The notes under the pieces were generated by a model. That model did no database searches and had not been told where the DNA came from. It saw only the letters and a list, made by a program, of their open reading frames with translations. 64,000 bases of DNA from Tetraselmis striata (Eukaryota; Chlorophyta; Chlorodendrophyceae; Chlorodendrales; Chlorodendraceae). The translations under genes and the position numbers were made by a program. Where the stretch lies: NCBI GenBank assembly GCA_006384855.1, contig VCJN01002006.1, positions 24,538 through 88,537 on the forward strand. Reading direction: 5' to 3'. Below, one piece after another: positions 11,062 through 23,112 of the stretch (positions are counted from its first letter, which is position 1; the number at the start of each line of letters is the position of its first letter).

Positions 11062-14000
11062 ATGAACACCACCCCGGTCGAGTCCGTCCTCGGACAGCTC
11101 GAGGTCCTGGTCGGGGAGAAACTGCAGGTGCGACCGGGAGCCCGGCAGGCTGGCCTGCGTGCCGCTGCTCGTGAGCAGTCGTCGCGGGAGACTTCGGGCG
11201 GCGGGACGGCGGCGCGCGGCTGCCCCCTCCGCGCGCGCATGGGTCTGATCCGGTCCGTCCCTGCCTGTCGCTGCGCAGGTAGTGACGTTCAAGACGCTGT
11301 GCAGAGAGTTTGGGCTGGTCGCCAACAGGGCCAAGCAGTTCGTGCCCCGCCGTGTGAATGACGCAACCCCAGCCATCTGTGCAGCTGCGCGCTGCCTCCC
11401 AGTCTCTCACTGACGTCCCTCGCCGCTGTGTCGCTCCCCACCAGGATTCTATTTGAGTATGCGGAGAAGCGCCGGGGAGATGTCTCCGTCATGTACTGCC
11501 TGTCTGGCGTGTCAAAGGACGCGCCGCACGAAAGGGTCATGCTGGTCTCCGCGGAGCAGCTCGCGGCCAAGCGGGCGGCGCTGACGTCTGTCAGCGGGAT
11601 GCACGTCTACAGCGTGCAGCCGCGCATCCCGAAGGACCCCAGCGAGATCTTCAGCGCAGAGAAGGCCGCCAGCGAGGACGAGATGCAGAAGCTGGTCCGT
11701 GGCGCGGCACCCAGCACACCGCACAGTGAGTGCATGCCCCGCCGCTAGGTACATGCCGACCGGCACTGAACTGCCCTCCCCCCCCTCCCCCTCTTCCTCA
11801 TCTCCCTGCAGATCTCTGGCCAGGAGACCTTCATCGCAGACAACCGCTTCTCTGCCGTGACCGCGCATCACGTCAAGCGCGATCCCACAGCCGTGGCGCC
11901 GCCTCCCAAGCCAAAGGCTGCTCCTGCAGGTGCCCCCCCTTGCCTTATCCCTGTCTTCCGAACAATCACGCGCAGTCACACACATCCACAAGGATGCCGC
12001 ACCGCCCAATGCCGACGCTGGTGCTGGGTGTCATGTTGGGCAGCGCCTAGCCAGAGCAAGCCAGCCCCCGCCGGAGGGGCTCCGAAGCCCCCTGCCAGCG
12101 CACGTGAAACACCCAATCCCCCGCCAGCGGCCACCGACAAGCCCGCCGCCGTCCCGAGCAAGCCAGGTAGGGGGCAGCCTGCTGCTGCCAGATCCGACTC
12201 GCGCCCTGACCCGCCTGCATCCACACGCTGCGAAGGCCGGCGTGCTCCTGGCAGCGTGATGGGCGTCCATGGGAGGCCAGGAAAGGGGGCGAGCCGGTGT
12301 CCTGACGGACCTATGGCGGCGGCTGCCTTTCTGCAGTTGAAGCGCCCGCCAAAGCCAAGGCGCCACCTGCCAAGGGCAGCGGCAAGGGCAGCCTGGGCGC
12401 CCTGTGGAGCAAGATGCCGGCCAAGAAGGTGCCCCTCCCCCTCCCCACGCCGAGCAGCGCAGGGCCCCGGGGGGAAAAGGGAAGGGAGGGAAAGTTGGGG
12501 GGGAGGGGGGGAGGGGGGAGGGGGGGCTTCCTTAGTGGGCATCCACCAGTACGTAAGCCCTCACTCGGCGTGGAGATATTTGAGTCTGATGTAGGGAGAG
12601 CCTCAGCCTGGCGAGTGATCGGGGCCTTTCACGGGGGAGCACAAGCTAGGTGGACGCCCCCCCGTTGCATGCTACACCTTGCGGGAGGGTATCACTCCAG
12701 TTGCACCACATTGGTGCGGTCATCGGCCCAGTGCATCCGCGCCGTATCCTATGTGATGTAGGGATTGCGCAACATTGGCGGGGTACAGCTACGCAGACAG
12801 TTCAGAATACTCCGCATTGCTTCCTCTCAGGATCCCGTTGCCAGTAAGGGCAGGGCGGGTTCTTGTGCAAGAAATCTTTCAGGCGAGTTGTCACTAATGA
12901 ACCGGGCCCGTGGTTGCACCCACGTGGTCCCCACCGCTGGTGCCCCGTGCCCCCCCCTCCCCCCCCTTCAGACTCGGCATGGGCTGACGTCCCCCCCCCC
13001 CCCCCCCCCCCCCCCATCCTCTCCACCAGGCGACCCCACCCGGCGCGCCCTCCGCAGCAGCGCCCGCCAAGCGCAAGGCGCTGGTGGAGGTAGCAGACAG
13101 CAGTGACGAGGAGGATGAGATGGAGCTGGACCCAGTGCAGGTCATGAACCAGGCCAACAGGTGAGCCGGAAGCAAAGGAGGGAGTGGGACACCCGGGGAG
13201 GGGAGGGGGGGGTTCAGGGGGAGTGGGTGGGTCAGAGGGGGTGCGGCGTGGAGGTGCGGCACACTGGCCCCGGCGAGTGTCGACGTGGGAATACGACCAC
13301 TGCGCATAAAGACCTGCCCAGCTTGACAGCAGTCAAATCACGACGATGCCACTGCGGAACAATAATGAATGCTGTTATGTGTGCACGCTAGCCCAATGTG
13401 AGCGGATAATACAGGTTTTAATGCGTGACTCAGCACCTTGTATACACATACAGATACATGAGAAGATGCGTATGTATGTACATATTTGTATTTATATTTA
13501 TTCATACTTAGAAGTATAAGTATATATATATATAAACATGTATACATGTAAATATACAATATATAGATATATGTACATATATATACTATGAGAGGACTAA
13601 CCGCTTGGTTGGGACCACCTCATCGTCCCACCTGGCAGCGGCTGACCCGCCCTGCCGATGTGCGTGCAGGCAGCGCCGCGTGTGCATGGACGATGACGAG
13701 GAGGAGGAGGGCAACGAGAGGGGCGGGGCGGCGCAGGGCAACGGGGGCCCACCTGCGGGTGGGCGCGGCCGCGGAGTTGTGCTGGCGGACGAGGAGGACG
13801 AGGACGGCGAGGCGGACAAGGAGAACGGCCCCAGCAGCGAGGACAACGCCGGCGCGGGGCCTGGGGAGGTATGTCGCCCCTGGGCACCATGCAGGAGGGG
13901 CAAGGGGCGGCGGAGGCAGGGGAGGGAGAGTCCACCCCGGCTCAACGGCACGGTATAGTTGAACAACTTGGCTGACGGGAAGCGCCTTTTATTGCGGCTC

Positions 14001-15718
14001 CGTGACACAGGACACCAGCGGTGCGCAGGGCAGCAAGGCCGACGGCGCTGGCGGCTCGCAGCCGAAGAAGAGGGGCAGGAAAGCGGGCGGCAAGAAGGGG
14101 TGAGGAGGGGAGAGGGGGGGGAGGGGGGGGGGGGCTGTGCCGCTCGCCTGACCGCTCTGATTGCGGCGGGAAAGTCGAGAAAGGTGTGTGAGCCGAGGCG
14201 TGAAGCACGTGCGCGTGGAGGACTGAAGCCTGTGCCTTTGTGCGGCCCGCCACGCGCCCAGGGCCGCCAAGGCGGGGGAGAAGAAGAAGGCTGCGGAGGA
14301 GGCGGAGGAGCTTGAGGAGGCCGCGGAGGAGGAGGAGGAGGCTGAGGAGGAGGCGGAGGACGCCCCGCGGAGCAAAAAGGCAGCCACCGGCGGCATCGCG
14401 GCGGCGTTCGCCAAGGTGCGCGTGGGGCGGCCGGCCTGCGGGTGGTGGACCGCCGCACTGCTTACTGGCAGCTGCGAGTGCATTCTCGGCTTTTCACCAA
14501 TGATAATGCCAACTAACAATGGCATTGCAGAGTAAAAGCCCACCCTGGGAACACTACAAAACGAGATGGGGAGCACTCGGCAAGTTTTTTGGTTATTTAT
14601 TAGCGATTTAGGGCAACTCGGCATTTTTCTGTTGTTTTCGACCTTTGCTATCGCTGTTCTGACAGCCAAACGCGGAACTGAAAATCAGGAAATATTGGCG
14701 AAACGGGAGTGGCGCCCTCAGGGCTTCATAATGGGAGGTTCAGGACGATATATATGCGCGCTCGGCTTGGCGGAGGTGACCGTCTCCTTCGAGTTGCCTC
14801 GAGAGGGGCTGCCCGCGTCTGTCGCGAGCTCCTGTGCCCAGTCGGGCTGACAGAATGTGACCGGCGGCGCCGGGCTGGGCTGAGCGTCCGCAGGGCAAGG
14901 AGGCTGCTCCGGCGGCGCCCGCGCCCGCGCGATCCGGCGCGCGGGGGGGTAAGTGGGTCGAGAGGACGTACTACGACGACAAGGGCAATGAGGTGCGCGA
15001 CTCCTCGTGCCTGCACGGGACGCTCTGCGTGTGTTTGACATGCGCCGCTGCCCGGACGCTTGAGTCGATCTGTATGGGCTTTGCGTTATGCTGAAGACCC
15101 AGCGGTTTTGTCCTGTTAGCAGTTTAGGGTGCGCCCTCAGCTCAGCATGAACGACTCCGCGTTGTTGAATTTGGCCGCAATGCCTTTCAGAAGTGTGACG
15201 TGCTGAATGCTTCTGCCGAATGCTTCTTGGAGGTGACCGAGCTGGTTTTCGAGGCGGACGCAGCGGCCACCGAGGCGCCGCCAAGGCACCCAGGTGCCCC
15301 CCCCCCCCCCCCCCCCCCCCTACCGCTCTCGTCGCTTGCTCGGACTGTCGCGAACCGGCGGCACGCGTTGGTCAGCCCGCCGCTCGGCTTATTGCGCTTA
15401 CGGGCGCCGCTGCCGCGCCGACAGGGTCGCAGCAAGCGGCGTCGCAGAAGACGGCGGCCTCCGGGGGCAGTCCGGCCGGCAAGACCGCCAAAGCCGCGCC
15501 GAAGGACCCTAAGCCCGAGGTGACTGCCGCGCGCTCCGCACCGTCGTCGTCCGCTTGTTGCCCTCTCTTGCCGTATTTCCCTTGATGGCGGGTTGCGCAA
15601 CGCTCCCGAGTCCGTGGCGACCGACTGCCCGCTTGCCCATTGCCATCCACAGGGCGGCAAGGCGGGAGCCTCGAGCAAGAACCAGCGTGGCATCATGTCG
15701 TTCTTCGGCAAGAAGTAG
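11062..15718 (+). CDS. POLD3: DNA polymerase delta subunit 3 (p66/Cdc27), about 12-13 exons
   Basis: Accessory subunit of replicative DNA polymerase delta; in the nucleus it links the catalytic core to PCNA. Exon 1 is 11,062-11,127 (ATG start) and exon 2 is 11,279-11,337, ending in FGLVANRAKQ. A phase-2 intron leads to exon 3 (11,445-11,725) with ILFEYAEKRRGDV, VMYCLSGV and SGMHVYSVQP, which align in order with the N-terminal domain of animal and fungal POLD3. Later exons are near 11,812-11,929 (ADNRFSAVTAHH), 12,050-12,165, 12,337-12,428, 13,028-13,161, 13,670-13,868, 14,013-14,100, 14,261-14,415, 14,899-14,992, about 15,233-15,297, 15,428-15,520 and 15,655-15,718. They encode low-complexity K/E/A/P-rich linkers, as in the family. 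The last exon ends QRGIMSFFGKK-stop, a textbook PCNA-binding PIP box (Q-x-x-I-x-x-F-F). Exon joins after exon 3 are approximate and one phase did not reconcile. Confidence 0.9.
13430..13590. repeat. AT-rich simple repeat in a POLD3 intron
   Basis: TA- and TATG-rich tract (tatatata, tgtatgtacatat) in an otherwise GC-rich gene. Confidence 0.8.
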
Positions 15719-17507
15719 ATCCCCCCCCCCCCCCCCCCGCCCCCTTCTTCCAGGCGTAGGATAATACCTACTGTAGTGTGGGAAGCTGCGGGGCTCAAAG
15801 CCATGGATGGCGGTTGCCGTAGTGTTGAAAGGCATAAAATTACGTACACTGGCGCGGGCAGCATCCGGGGCGCACAGCCCGTCGCCTGCCCCGACCTGTC
15901 TGGGCTCCATATGTTTTAACAAAAGACAGCCTAAAAATACACAGTTTGCAGCCAGCATGTGTCCATCCATAATCGTATTACTTCCCAGAGTGTGACGATG
16001 TCCGCAGTGCTGCGCCGTGTCCATGCAACCATTCGAAGGTTCATTGGTGCCTTGGTGGCACTCCCAGCAGAAGTTGTCCTGTCGCCCCCTTCCGGCTACA
16101 TCATGCTGCCGCTCGCACCGTCCCAAACCTTCCGATGTTTGGGACATGTGCCGTTGTTGCGCTGAAGTCGTGGTTACCCAGCCAGCCGACAGCGTCGTTC
16201 GATCGGGCAACGAACACTGTGTTGCTGCAGGGCAGCTATAACAATATATTGCCATATGGATACTACCATCGCACCCAGAATAATAAGAACCATTAATACC
16301 GTGACATTTAAGCCATGAGTTCAAGGGTCGGAAAAATGGTGGATCGCTTGGCAGCAACAAGCCGAAATATCCGTGTTACATTCGTTGTGTGTTCTGGTGT
16401 ATTTCTAGATAATGTAGTTTCCGCTTTTCGCGGATGGGATGTTTGGGGGGGGGGGGGGGGGGGGGGGAGATATCGGAAGCGATACTATGCCGCAAGCCCA
16501 AAGCGTGGTTGCGGTATTATATGCCTCACCTTGGGGATGAGTGCAACCTGCTATGGTTCCGCTACAGTTTTCGGCTACATTTTACATCTCGGAGGTTATT
16601 TGCAGCTCTCGTATTATCGCGTCGGGACACATATACTCGCGATCATTTGGGCATGCTCAAGGATGCGTGCTGCTGTGTGCCTGTTGGCGTCGATGGCCGT
16701 GCCGCAACACGCAACTCACTGCTTTCGACAGGGGCCGCTCGACTAGAATAACAACAATAAGTGGACAATGGACCTGAACATGCGCGACAGAGCATACTAT
16801 GTCAAGAGTTTACGACAGCTGCGGCGAACGACATCACACATCGACCAAAGCCGCGTACAATCGATACTGTCACTCGGCACGATAGCTATTACACTCGGCA
16901 CTATCCAAGAGAGTACTATTTTTCTATCTCGGTATACTATCGCTACCCGCTGGATCGACGAGCACCGACAGAACCGGGATATCTCACATGGACCACTATT
17001 CTGCACGGCAGCGCGAAATGTGCTTGAAAGTGACGACGGAGAACGGGTATTGGCTGGGAGAGACTCTGGCAGCACTGCCGCTAGACGACCGCCACTATGT
17101 CGTGTCATGAAGACAGGACGCATGACCGCGAGGAACAAACTACAACTGTGGACAGTCTCGACTTATTTGTGTATGATTCGCACCCGCCCTGGACTGACTA
17201 CCAAGCGCTTGCCATGCGCCTGGGCGATATATATCGAGCTGCCCTGCGTGGCCGCCCACCTTGAGCCTCTTGCAATATGAGCCGTCCCACAGAGGGATCC
17301 CACCACCAGATGTCTCGTTATTTGACACCTTCTGGCTGCATTTGACGCCGTTTCAGAGTATCGTTGTTCGCTGCTTGTGGAGCTGTATTCTATCAGTTAC
17401 AAGCGGGTGCCGGGTCATTATGCACATGGAGAACTTGTCGGGAATAAACACGAGCGGGGGAATCGCCGCGACCGACCTTTCCTTCGAGTACTAGCGCGCA
17501 GGGCCAG
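15719..17507. other. Convergent intergenic region between POLD3 and the kinesin gene
   Basis: Starts with an 18-base C run (15,721-15,738) directly after the POLD3 stop, so in its 3' UTR. A second run (23 G) is at 16,445-16,467. Open plus-strand frames at 16,761-17,027 and 16,768-17,280 overlap; one is strikingly Tyr/Arg-rich (HYPREYYFS, VYYRYPLDRR), but I recognise no protein. It may be decayed transposon sequence. Confidence 0.4.
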
Positions 17508-20086
17508 TCAGGGCGCGCCGTCGGCGCGCACCGTGACGTCCTGGTAGCCGCGGTGGGGCGTGCCGGGCGTGCCGCCGCTCGGCATGAGCAGCGCCTTGAC
17601 GGGGCCTTGCCCGTCCAGCCCCTCGATGTTCGGCACCCCGCTGCCCTTGAGCAGATCCATCAGCTGCGCGTGGGTGAGCGAGTTGAGGATGACGATGTTG
17701 GAGTCGGCCTGCGGGTCCTCGGGCACCGGCGGGTTGCGCGGCGTGGGCGTCGAGCTCGCACCCGGCGTCATCTCGCCGGCGCTGCGGCCCTTGGAGCTCT
17801 TGCCGCCCTTCAGCACCTTCGCCAGCCCTCGCCGCAGCTTGCCCAGCGTCTTTTTCTTCTTGGGGCGCCCTTCCGGGTCGGCGGACGCCCACCCCGCCTC
17901 GCTGGCGCTGTCCCCGACCTCGCTCGGAGGGTATGACACGCCGCTGCCGCTTCCGCCGCTGCTGCCCGTCATCGTCCCCGGCCGGGCGCTCAGCGGCGCC
18001 GCCGTCTGTGGGAACGAAGGGCATCGAGTGAAAGGGGCAGTTAGCATCTCATGGACGAGGCAGGCGAGGGCGGAAGCGCCTTCTGCCCGAATGTTGCTTT
18101 CCGAGTCAAAATAGACGAAACTATAAAATAAGCGTGTTGCCTGTAGCTAGTTTGAAACCACAGCTGGGGTGGGCGGCGCACCTGCAGCATCGTGGGCAGG
18201 TTGCCCAGCGCGTGCGCCGCCTCCAACTGGCGAATGCGGTCGCGAAGCTGACTCATCTCGGACTCCTGCTGCCGAGACGAGGTTGGAGAGGAAGCGGGCC
18301 AGGAAGGTGTCAGTACCGACTGGGGGACACGGCGTAGTCGACGGCGCCGCTGAAGATGGCGAAACAAAAATGCAGGCATGCGGGGCCAACTGGCACAGCG
18401 CCAAGCTCAGCGCGAACCTGCGGCTCCGCGAAAGGCATGTCCGCGCTCATCTGGTCCATACTGGGCGCCTGGCTGTGGCCCATCCTCTGGTCCATGCTCG
18501 GGCTCTTGCTGTGCCCCATCCGCTCGTGCATCTCCTGCATGCACAGGGCACAGACGGCGCGCGGGCACGGGCCGGCGTCAGCGACCTTGGTTCGCCTTGG
18601 TTTGCCGGGCATCAGGCCCGACTCCACAACAACTTTCGAAACATCGCCCATTTTTAATATTTGTACAAAGAAAACCATTGTCATCACAGCGTCTAAAAGT
18701 ACAAACTGTAAATTCAAAATCAAGGCCCATACGGGTGCCGGCGCGGCGTTTGGAACACAGCGAAACCGACGAAACCACAGCGAAGGTTCCTATGGCAAGC
18801 CTCACGCTAAAAAAATGTTGGTTAGTCGGCAGCGGTATCCAGCCAATACAAATGTATTCTCAAGGACATGAAAGCACGTCCCTCTACAGCCAGTGTGCGC
18901 TGGGGCCGTGCCCTGCACTCGCAAGAGCCAGGCACGGGGCGGCACCTTGAGCCTGAGCAGCTCCCGCAGCTCGTGGTCGCTGATCTGCTTCGTGGCGCGG
19001 CTCGTCTCCTCCGCCTGCCGCTGCAGCTCGCGCTCTTGCATCTCCCTCACCTGCGACCGCACGGCGCTGCGTCAGTGGCATCCCGGAAGGGGCGCCGGAG
19101 AGGTGTGCGTGTGCGGGTCCGCGGTCAGGGAGCACCGGTCGAGATGGTGCCACGTGCGCAAGCAGCCATACGCAACTACATACATCGTTCCAATCACCCC
19201 CCCCTGGAAATACATCAATCACATTGCAAAATCGTGTCGTCTCCGCGTTGTAGACTTCAAGAACTAGGGAAGAGGCGGGGGGGGGGGGGGGGGGGGGGGC
19301 ACCGCCCAAGGGTTCGAAACAAAAGGACTTTTTATATCATTCGCAATCAGTAACGGGCCCTGTCGTCAAAAGGGAGCCAGCCATACCTCCTCAAGGTCTG
19401 ATCTGGTGGACAAAACTACAACGGAACTGTAGCGAATGAGTCGGGGTGGTAAGGCCAAAGTCGCGAAAGGGTGGGGCGGCGTCATGCCGTGCTGTGCGGC
19501 GCGTGTGAGTCGCTGAGAGGCGCTCCGCACCTGAGCCCTCAGCATCTCGCTCTGCTCCTTTTCCACCTCCATCTCCACCACCCTGGAGCACACAACGCCA
19601 AAGTGAGGTGAGCCTCGGCGACAGACACCAACCTTGTCCAATCAAGCGCAGGCGGAGCCTTGATGCCAAGGGATGGCGTTGGGGTTGGGGGCTCACTTTT
19701 GGCGCAGGTGCTCCACCTCCTGCTCCAGCTCCGTCACAACCGACTGTGGCGCCGGCTGGTCCAGCGACTTTACCACATTCTCGGCCTCCAGCTCCAGCAG
19801 CCGCTTGCGCAGCATCTCCATCTCCTCCAGCGTCTCGCGGTCCACCACCACGCCGTTGCGCGCAGCCTCGCTCGCGGCCTTGGTCATCTCCTGCATGTCC
19901 TCCAGCTCCGCCACCCTGCGCACAGCGCCGCAGCGTCAGGACATATATATGTATACATATACATATATTTATAGACACATGTATGTACATAGACATGTAC
20001 ATGCATGAGTTGTGGTTCATCAAGGCTAGCCTTATCACTCCGCAGAAGCACCTCATTATTCCAAACACACACACACACACACACAC

Positions 20087-20154
<68 letters not shown>

Positions 20155-23112
20155 GTGCCTTCTAAAAGGCTTCCGCGTAGAAAGAGTATTTTTTCCTTTC
20201 CAAATGAGAAGGCCAAAACACACATAGCACACCCAGAGCGTGGTGTACAGACAAGCAAGCAATTTCAGGCACTTTGTTTTAGAGCAAGTGCAAGGATTCC
20301 AGGAACAGATTAAGGTTCTGGCGCTGGGTAGTACACATTGACGGGATTGGTAGGGAGAGGCGGGCGGGTGGGGGATAGGAGCGGACTTTTTGCGCAGCAG
20401 CTGCAGCTCCCCCCGCTCATGGGCCGCCAATCCGCCCGGCGACTCGGAGAAGGAGTTGTACTTCTCAAACTCGCGCATCAGCTTGGCCTTCTCGCGCGCC
20501 ACAGCGGCGGCGGTGACTTGCTCCAGGTAGCCCTGCCGGAAAGCGCGGGGGGGGGGGGGGGGGGGGAGAGTTGACATGGCCTGTAGTGCAATGGTGCCAT
20601 CTTGAACTCGCCAGGCAAGGTCACAGCGGCGGAGCTGCTCAGCCCCCCCCCCCCCCCCCCCCCCTCCCCCCCGGCTCCCCCTTTGACGTCCAACATACAA
20701 ACACGCAGACATAGACACACATCGCCGTTCCGAAGCTGGCCAGGTGACGCAAGTCAAAGGCCCGGGCATTCACTGCAGCTGGCACCCTCACAACAGCTAC
20801 CCCAAAATCGCCTCTGGCCATGGCGGCAACCGGGCGCCAACCCGATTCAAGCCCAGCGAAGGCTCAAATCAAAGGATTCCGAATCATTGAAGCAAAGATA
20901 AGCGCGTCGAAATGTGCGTTGGAGGTGGAGCCACACGCACCTGCATGACGGGGTCCAGCTTGAAGAGGTTGCCGTGCACACTGTTGAAGCCGTCGTGGTT
21001 GGCATGTGCGTTCTCGGACACCTGGGTGGGGCGGGCTTAAGGTGTGAGTATGTGTGTGTGTGGGGGGGAGGGGGGGGGGGGGGGGGGGGGGATTGGCGGA
21101 GCGAGGAGGGATTGGCGGAGCGAGGAGGGATTGGCGGGGAGGATGGGTCCGGCGGGGGGGCGGGGGCGCACGCACCGACATCATCCGGTTGGCGAAGCGG
21201 CACGTGGAGATGGTCTCGTTGATCTGGTGGTAGCTGTTCCACACGTTGGCGATGAGCACCGTCTTGCAGTTGCCGCCCAGCGAGTCCTTCAGGAACCAGG
21301 TTAGCTTGGAGGAGCGGTACGGAACGTGGCCGGGGCTCTTCTTGGCCAGGGCCACGATTACCTGGCGCCGGGAACGCCCGCGGAGCTCAGACAATGCAAC
21401 TGATAAGAATCAAATCTGAAACGCAGTGAGACAACTAATCCTTTAGAGGATAGTGCACATTATAGCACACGCCGCACTCGTTGGCGTTGTCTGCGTCAAA
21501 TGTCAGCATTTGGTCCGTACATCTGTGAAGTGCTGGTGGCGAATTTTCATAAATTCCAGGTTAAAACAACATATAATTGCAGGGGTTGGTGGGGAGGAGG
21601 GGGGGGGGGGGGGGGGGAGGCAGTGGTAACATATATACCCAACCAGAGAGCGCTGTCACACGAGGGGAGGCGGCGTGGGGCAATGCGGGTGGCCACCTGC
21701 TCCAGGAAGGTGAGCGACTTGTTGATATAGAGCGCCTCCCTCGCCGAGGCGCCCGACACGCCTGTCTTGTCCGCTCGCTCACTGCCCGCGAGGTCCACCA
21801 GGTTGAGCTTGGAGCACAGCTTCTGCCCGTTTGACGCGACGGAGGAGACGAGCATGGTGAAGATGGTGTGCGAGCGCGAGGAGCGGGTGTTCATGCCGTG
21901 CCCCGCGACGTGGCGCGTCTGCTCGCCCCGCATCAGCAGGTCTAGCGCCTCCTGGGCGCTCGTCACCTTGGGCTGCGTCGCGCCCTTCAACACCATCCGC
22001 CGCCTGCCCGGCAACGAGCCGCAGCCGGGACCCTCAACAACGGCGGAAGGCGGCCTCCATCGCCCGCGATGAAGGGCTGCATGGGAGCGGGAGGGTCGGA
22101 TTGGCGGGTGTGGGCGGGGGGGACGTGCGCCTCACCCGACTTCTGAGATGCCGATCTCCGCGTCCTCCGAGCCCAGCAGGTCCCGGAAGTGCTCGTTGTA
22201 GATCTCGATATAGGAGCACGTGATGACGGCCTTGATGTCGCGCTGCGCCACCTCCGCAAAGATCTGGCAGGGACGGACGGCGGGGGCAGCGCCGTCAGCA
22301 CCAGCAGGGACAGCCGCAGCTCCCCCCCCCCCCCCCCCCACCCCCATGTTGCTGATTGCTGCTGGCAGCCAGCGCAGTGCCGAGACGAGCTCTCACCTCA
22401 TCCACCAGCCGCGGCACGATGCCCTTCATATTGGGATCCGTCATGCATCCCTCCGGCCCTGGGCGAGCCGTACAGACGCGTGCACGTAAGCACCATCAGG
22501 AAGACCCCCCTTCCCCCCAGAGCCCCCCCCCCCCCCCCTTCGCCTGGCCCCCGGACAATCTCGGCCAAGTGACAGCACCACGCGATAGCACAAGCACAAA
22601 GGGCTCGCATAGGGCCGGGCGCCCTGCTGCACCGGCTGACCGGTAAGGCGCACCTGTCATCGTGAAGGTCTTGCCTGACCCCGTCTGCCCGTATGCCATG
22701 ATGGTGCTGTTGATGCCGTCCAGCACCGCGGGCACCATGGTCCGCGCGCACACCTGCGCCCGCGCCCCCAAGCGCCACTCCATTCAGCAACCACGCGCCG
22801 GTGCCCGGCAGGCAGAGAACGTGGCCGCAGCCCCGGGGGTCACTCACATCATACACGTCGCTCTGAGTCTTGTCGTCCAGAACCCGCGTGAAGTTGAACT
22901 GCAGCGGGCAGCGCGGGGGTGGGTTGCAGTGATCAGCGGCGCTCCCTTCCGCATCTAGAGACAGGTGCGAAAAATGCGCAACCACAGCGCCCCCGAGGGA
23001 AAGGTAAATCAAGTGGGAGGGGGGGGGGGGGGGGGGGGGGGGGGCTCACGTGGTACAGCCCCTCCGTGGGGTTGTGCCCCTTGTGCAAGATTATCGTCGA
23101 GTTGCCCGGGCT
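17508..23112 (-). CDS. Kinesin-9-like motor protein (N-terminal exon not found)
   Basis: Microtubule motor ATPase. Minus-strand exons from 5' to 3': 23,112-23,050; 22,898-22,848; 22,753-22,654 with the P-loop [14 protein letters not shown]; about 22,450-22,397; 22,263-22,136 ([14 protein letters not shown]); 22,003-21,697 with switch [12 protein letters not shown] and switch [11 protein letters not shown], then [11 protein letters not shown]; 21,361-21,176 with [17 protein letters not shown] and [10 protein letters not shown]; 21,021-20,941; then coiled-coil exons 20,532-20,387, 19,915-19,697, 19,583-19,530 and 19,049-18,947. Further exons lie near 18,590-18,420 (MGHS...PSMDQ repeats), 18,265-18,182 and 18,005-17,508 (basic [12 protein letters not shown] stretch, stop 17,508-17,510). 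The [10 protein letters not shown] and ISTCRFA region fits kinesin-9 (KIF6/KIF9, Chlamydomonas KLP1), usually an axonemal or flagellar motor. No exon with the first beta-strand (V-R-V-R-P type) is visible upstream of 23,112, so the 5' end is missing or unrecognised. Confidence 0.85.
20064..20151. repeat. Compound (AC)n(TC)n microsatellite in a kinesin intron
   Basis: About 13 AC units (20,064-20,089) followed by about 30 TC units to 20,151, within the intron between coiled-coil exons. Confidence 0.95.

Noticed and set aside
11976..12542. 188-codon minus-strand ORF
   Set aside because: Pro/Gly-rich shadow of POLD3 introns and exons on the opposite strand.
13586..14458. 290-codon minus-strand Pro/Ser-rich ORF
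   Set aside because: Antisense to acidic and Lys-rich POLD3 exons; GAG/GAA codons read backwards give Leu/Pro/Ser, and the sense exons have splice sites.
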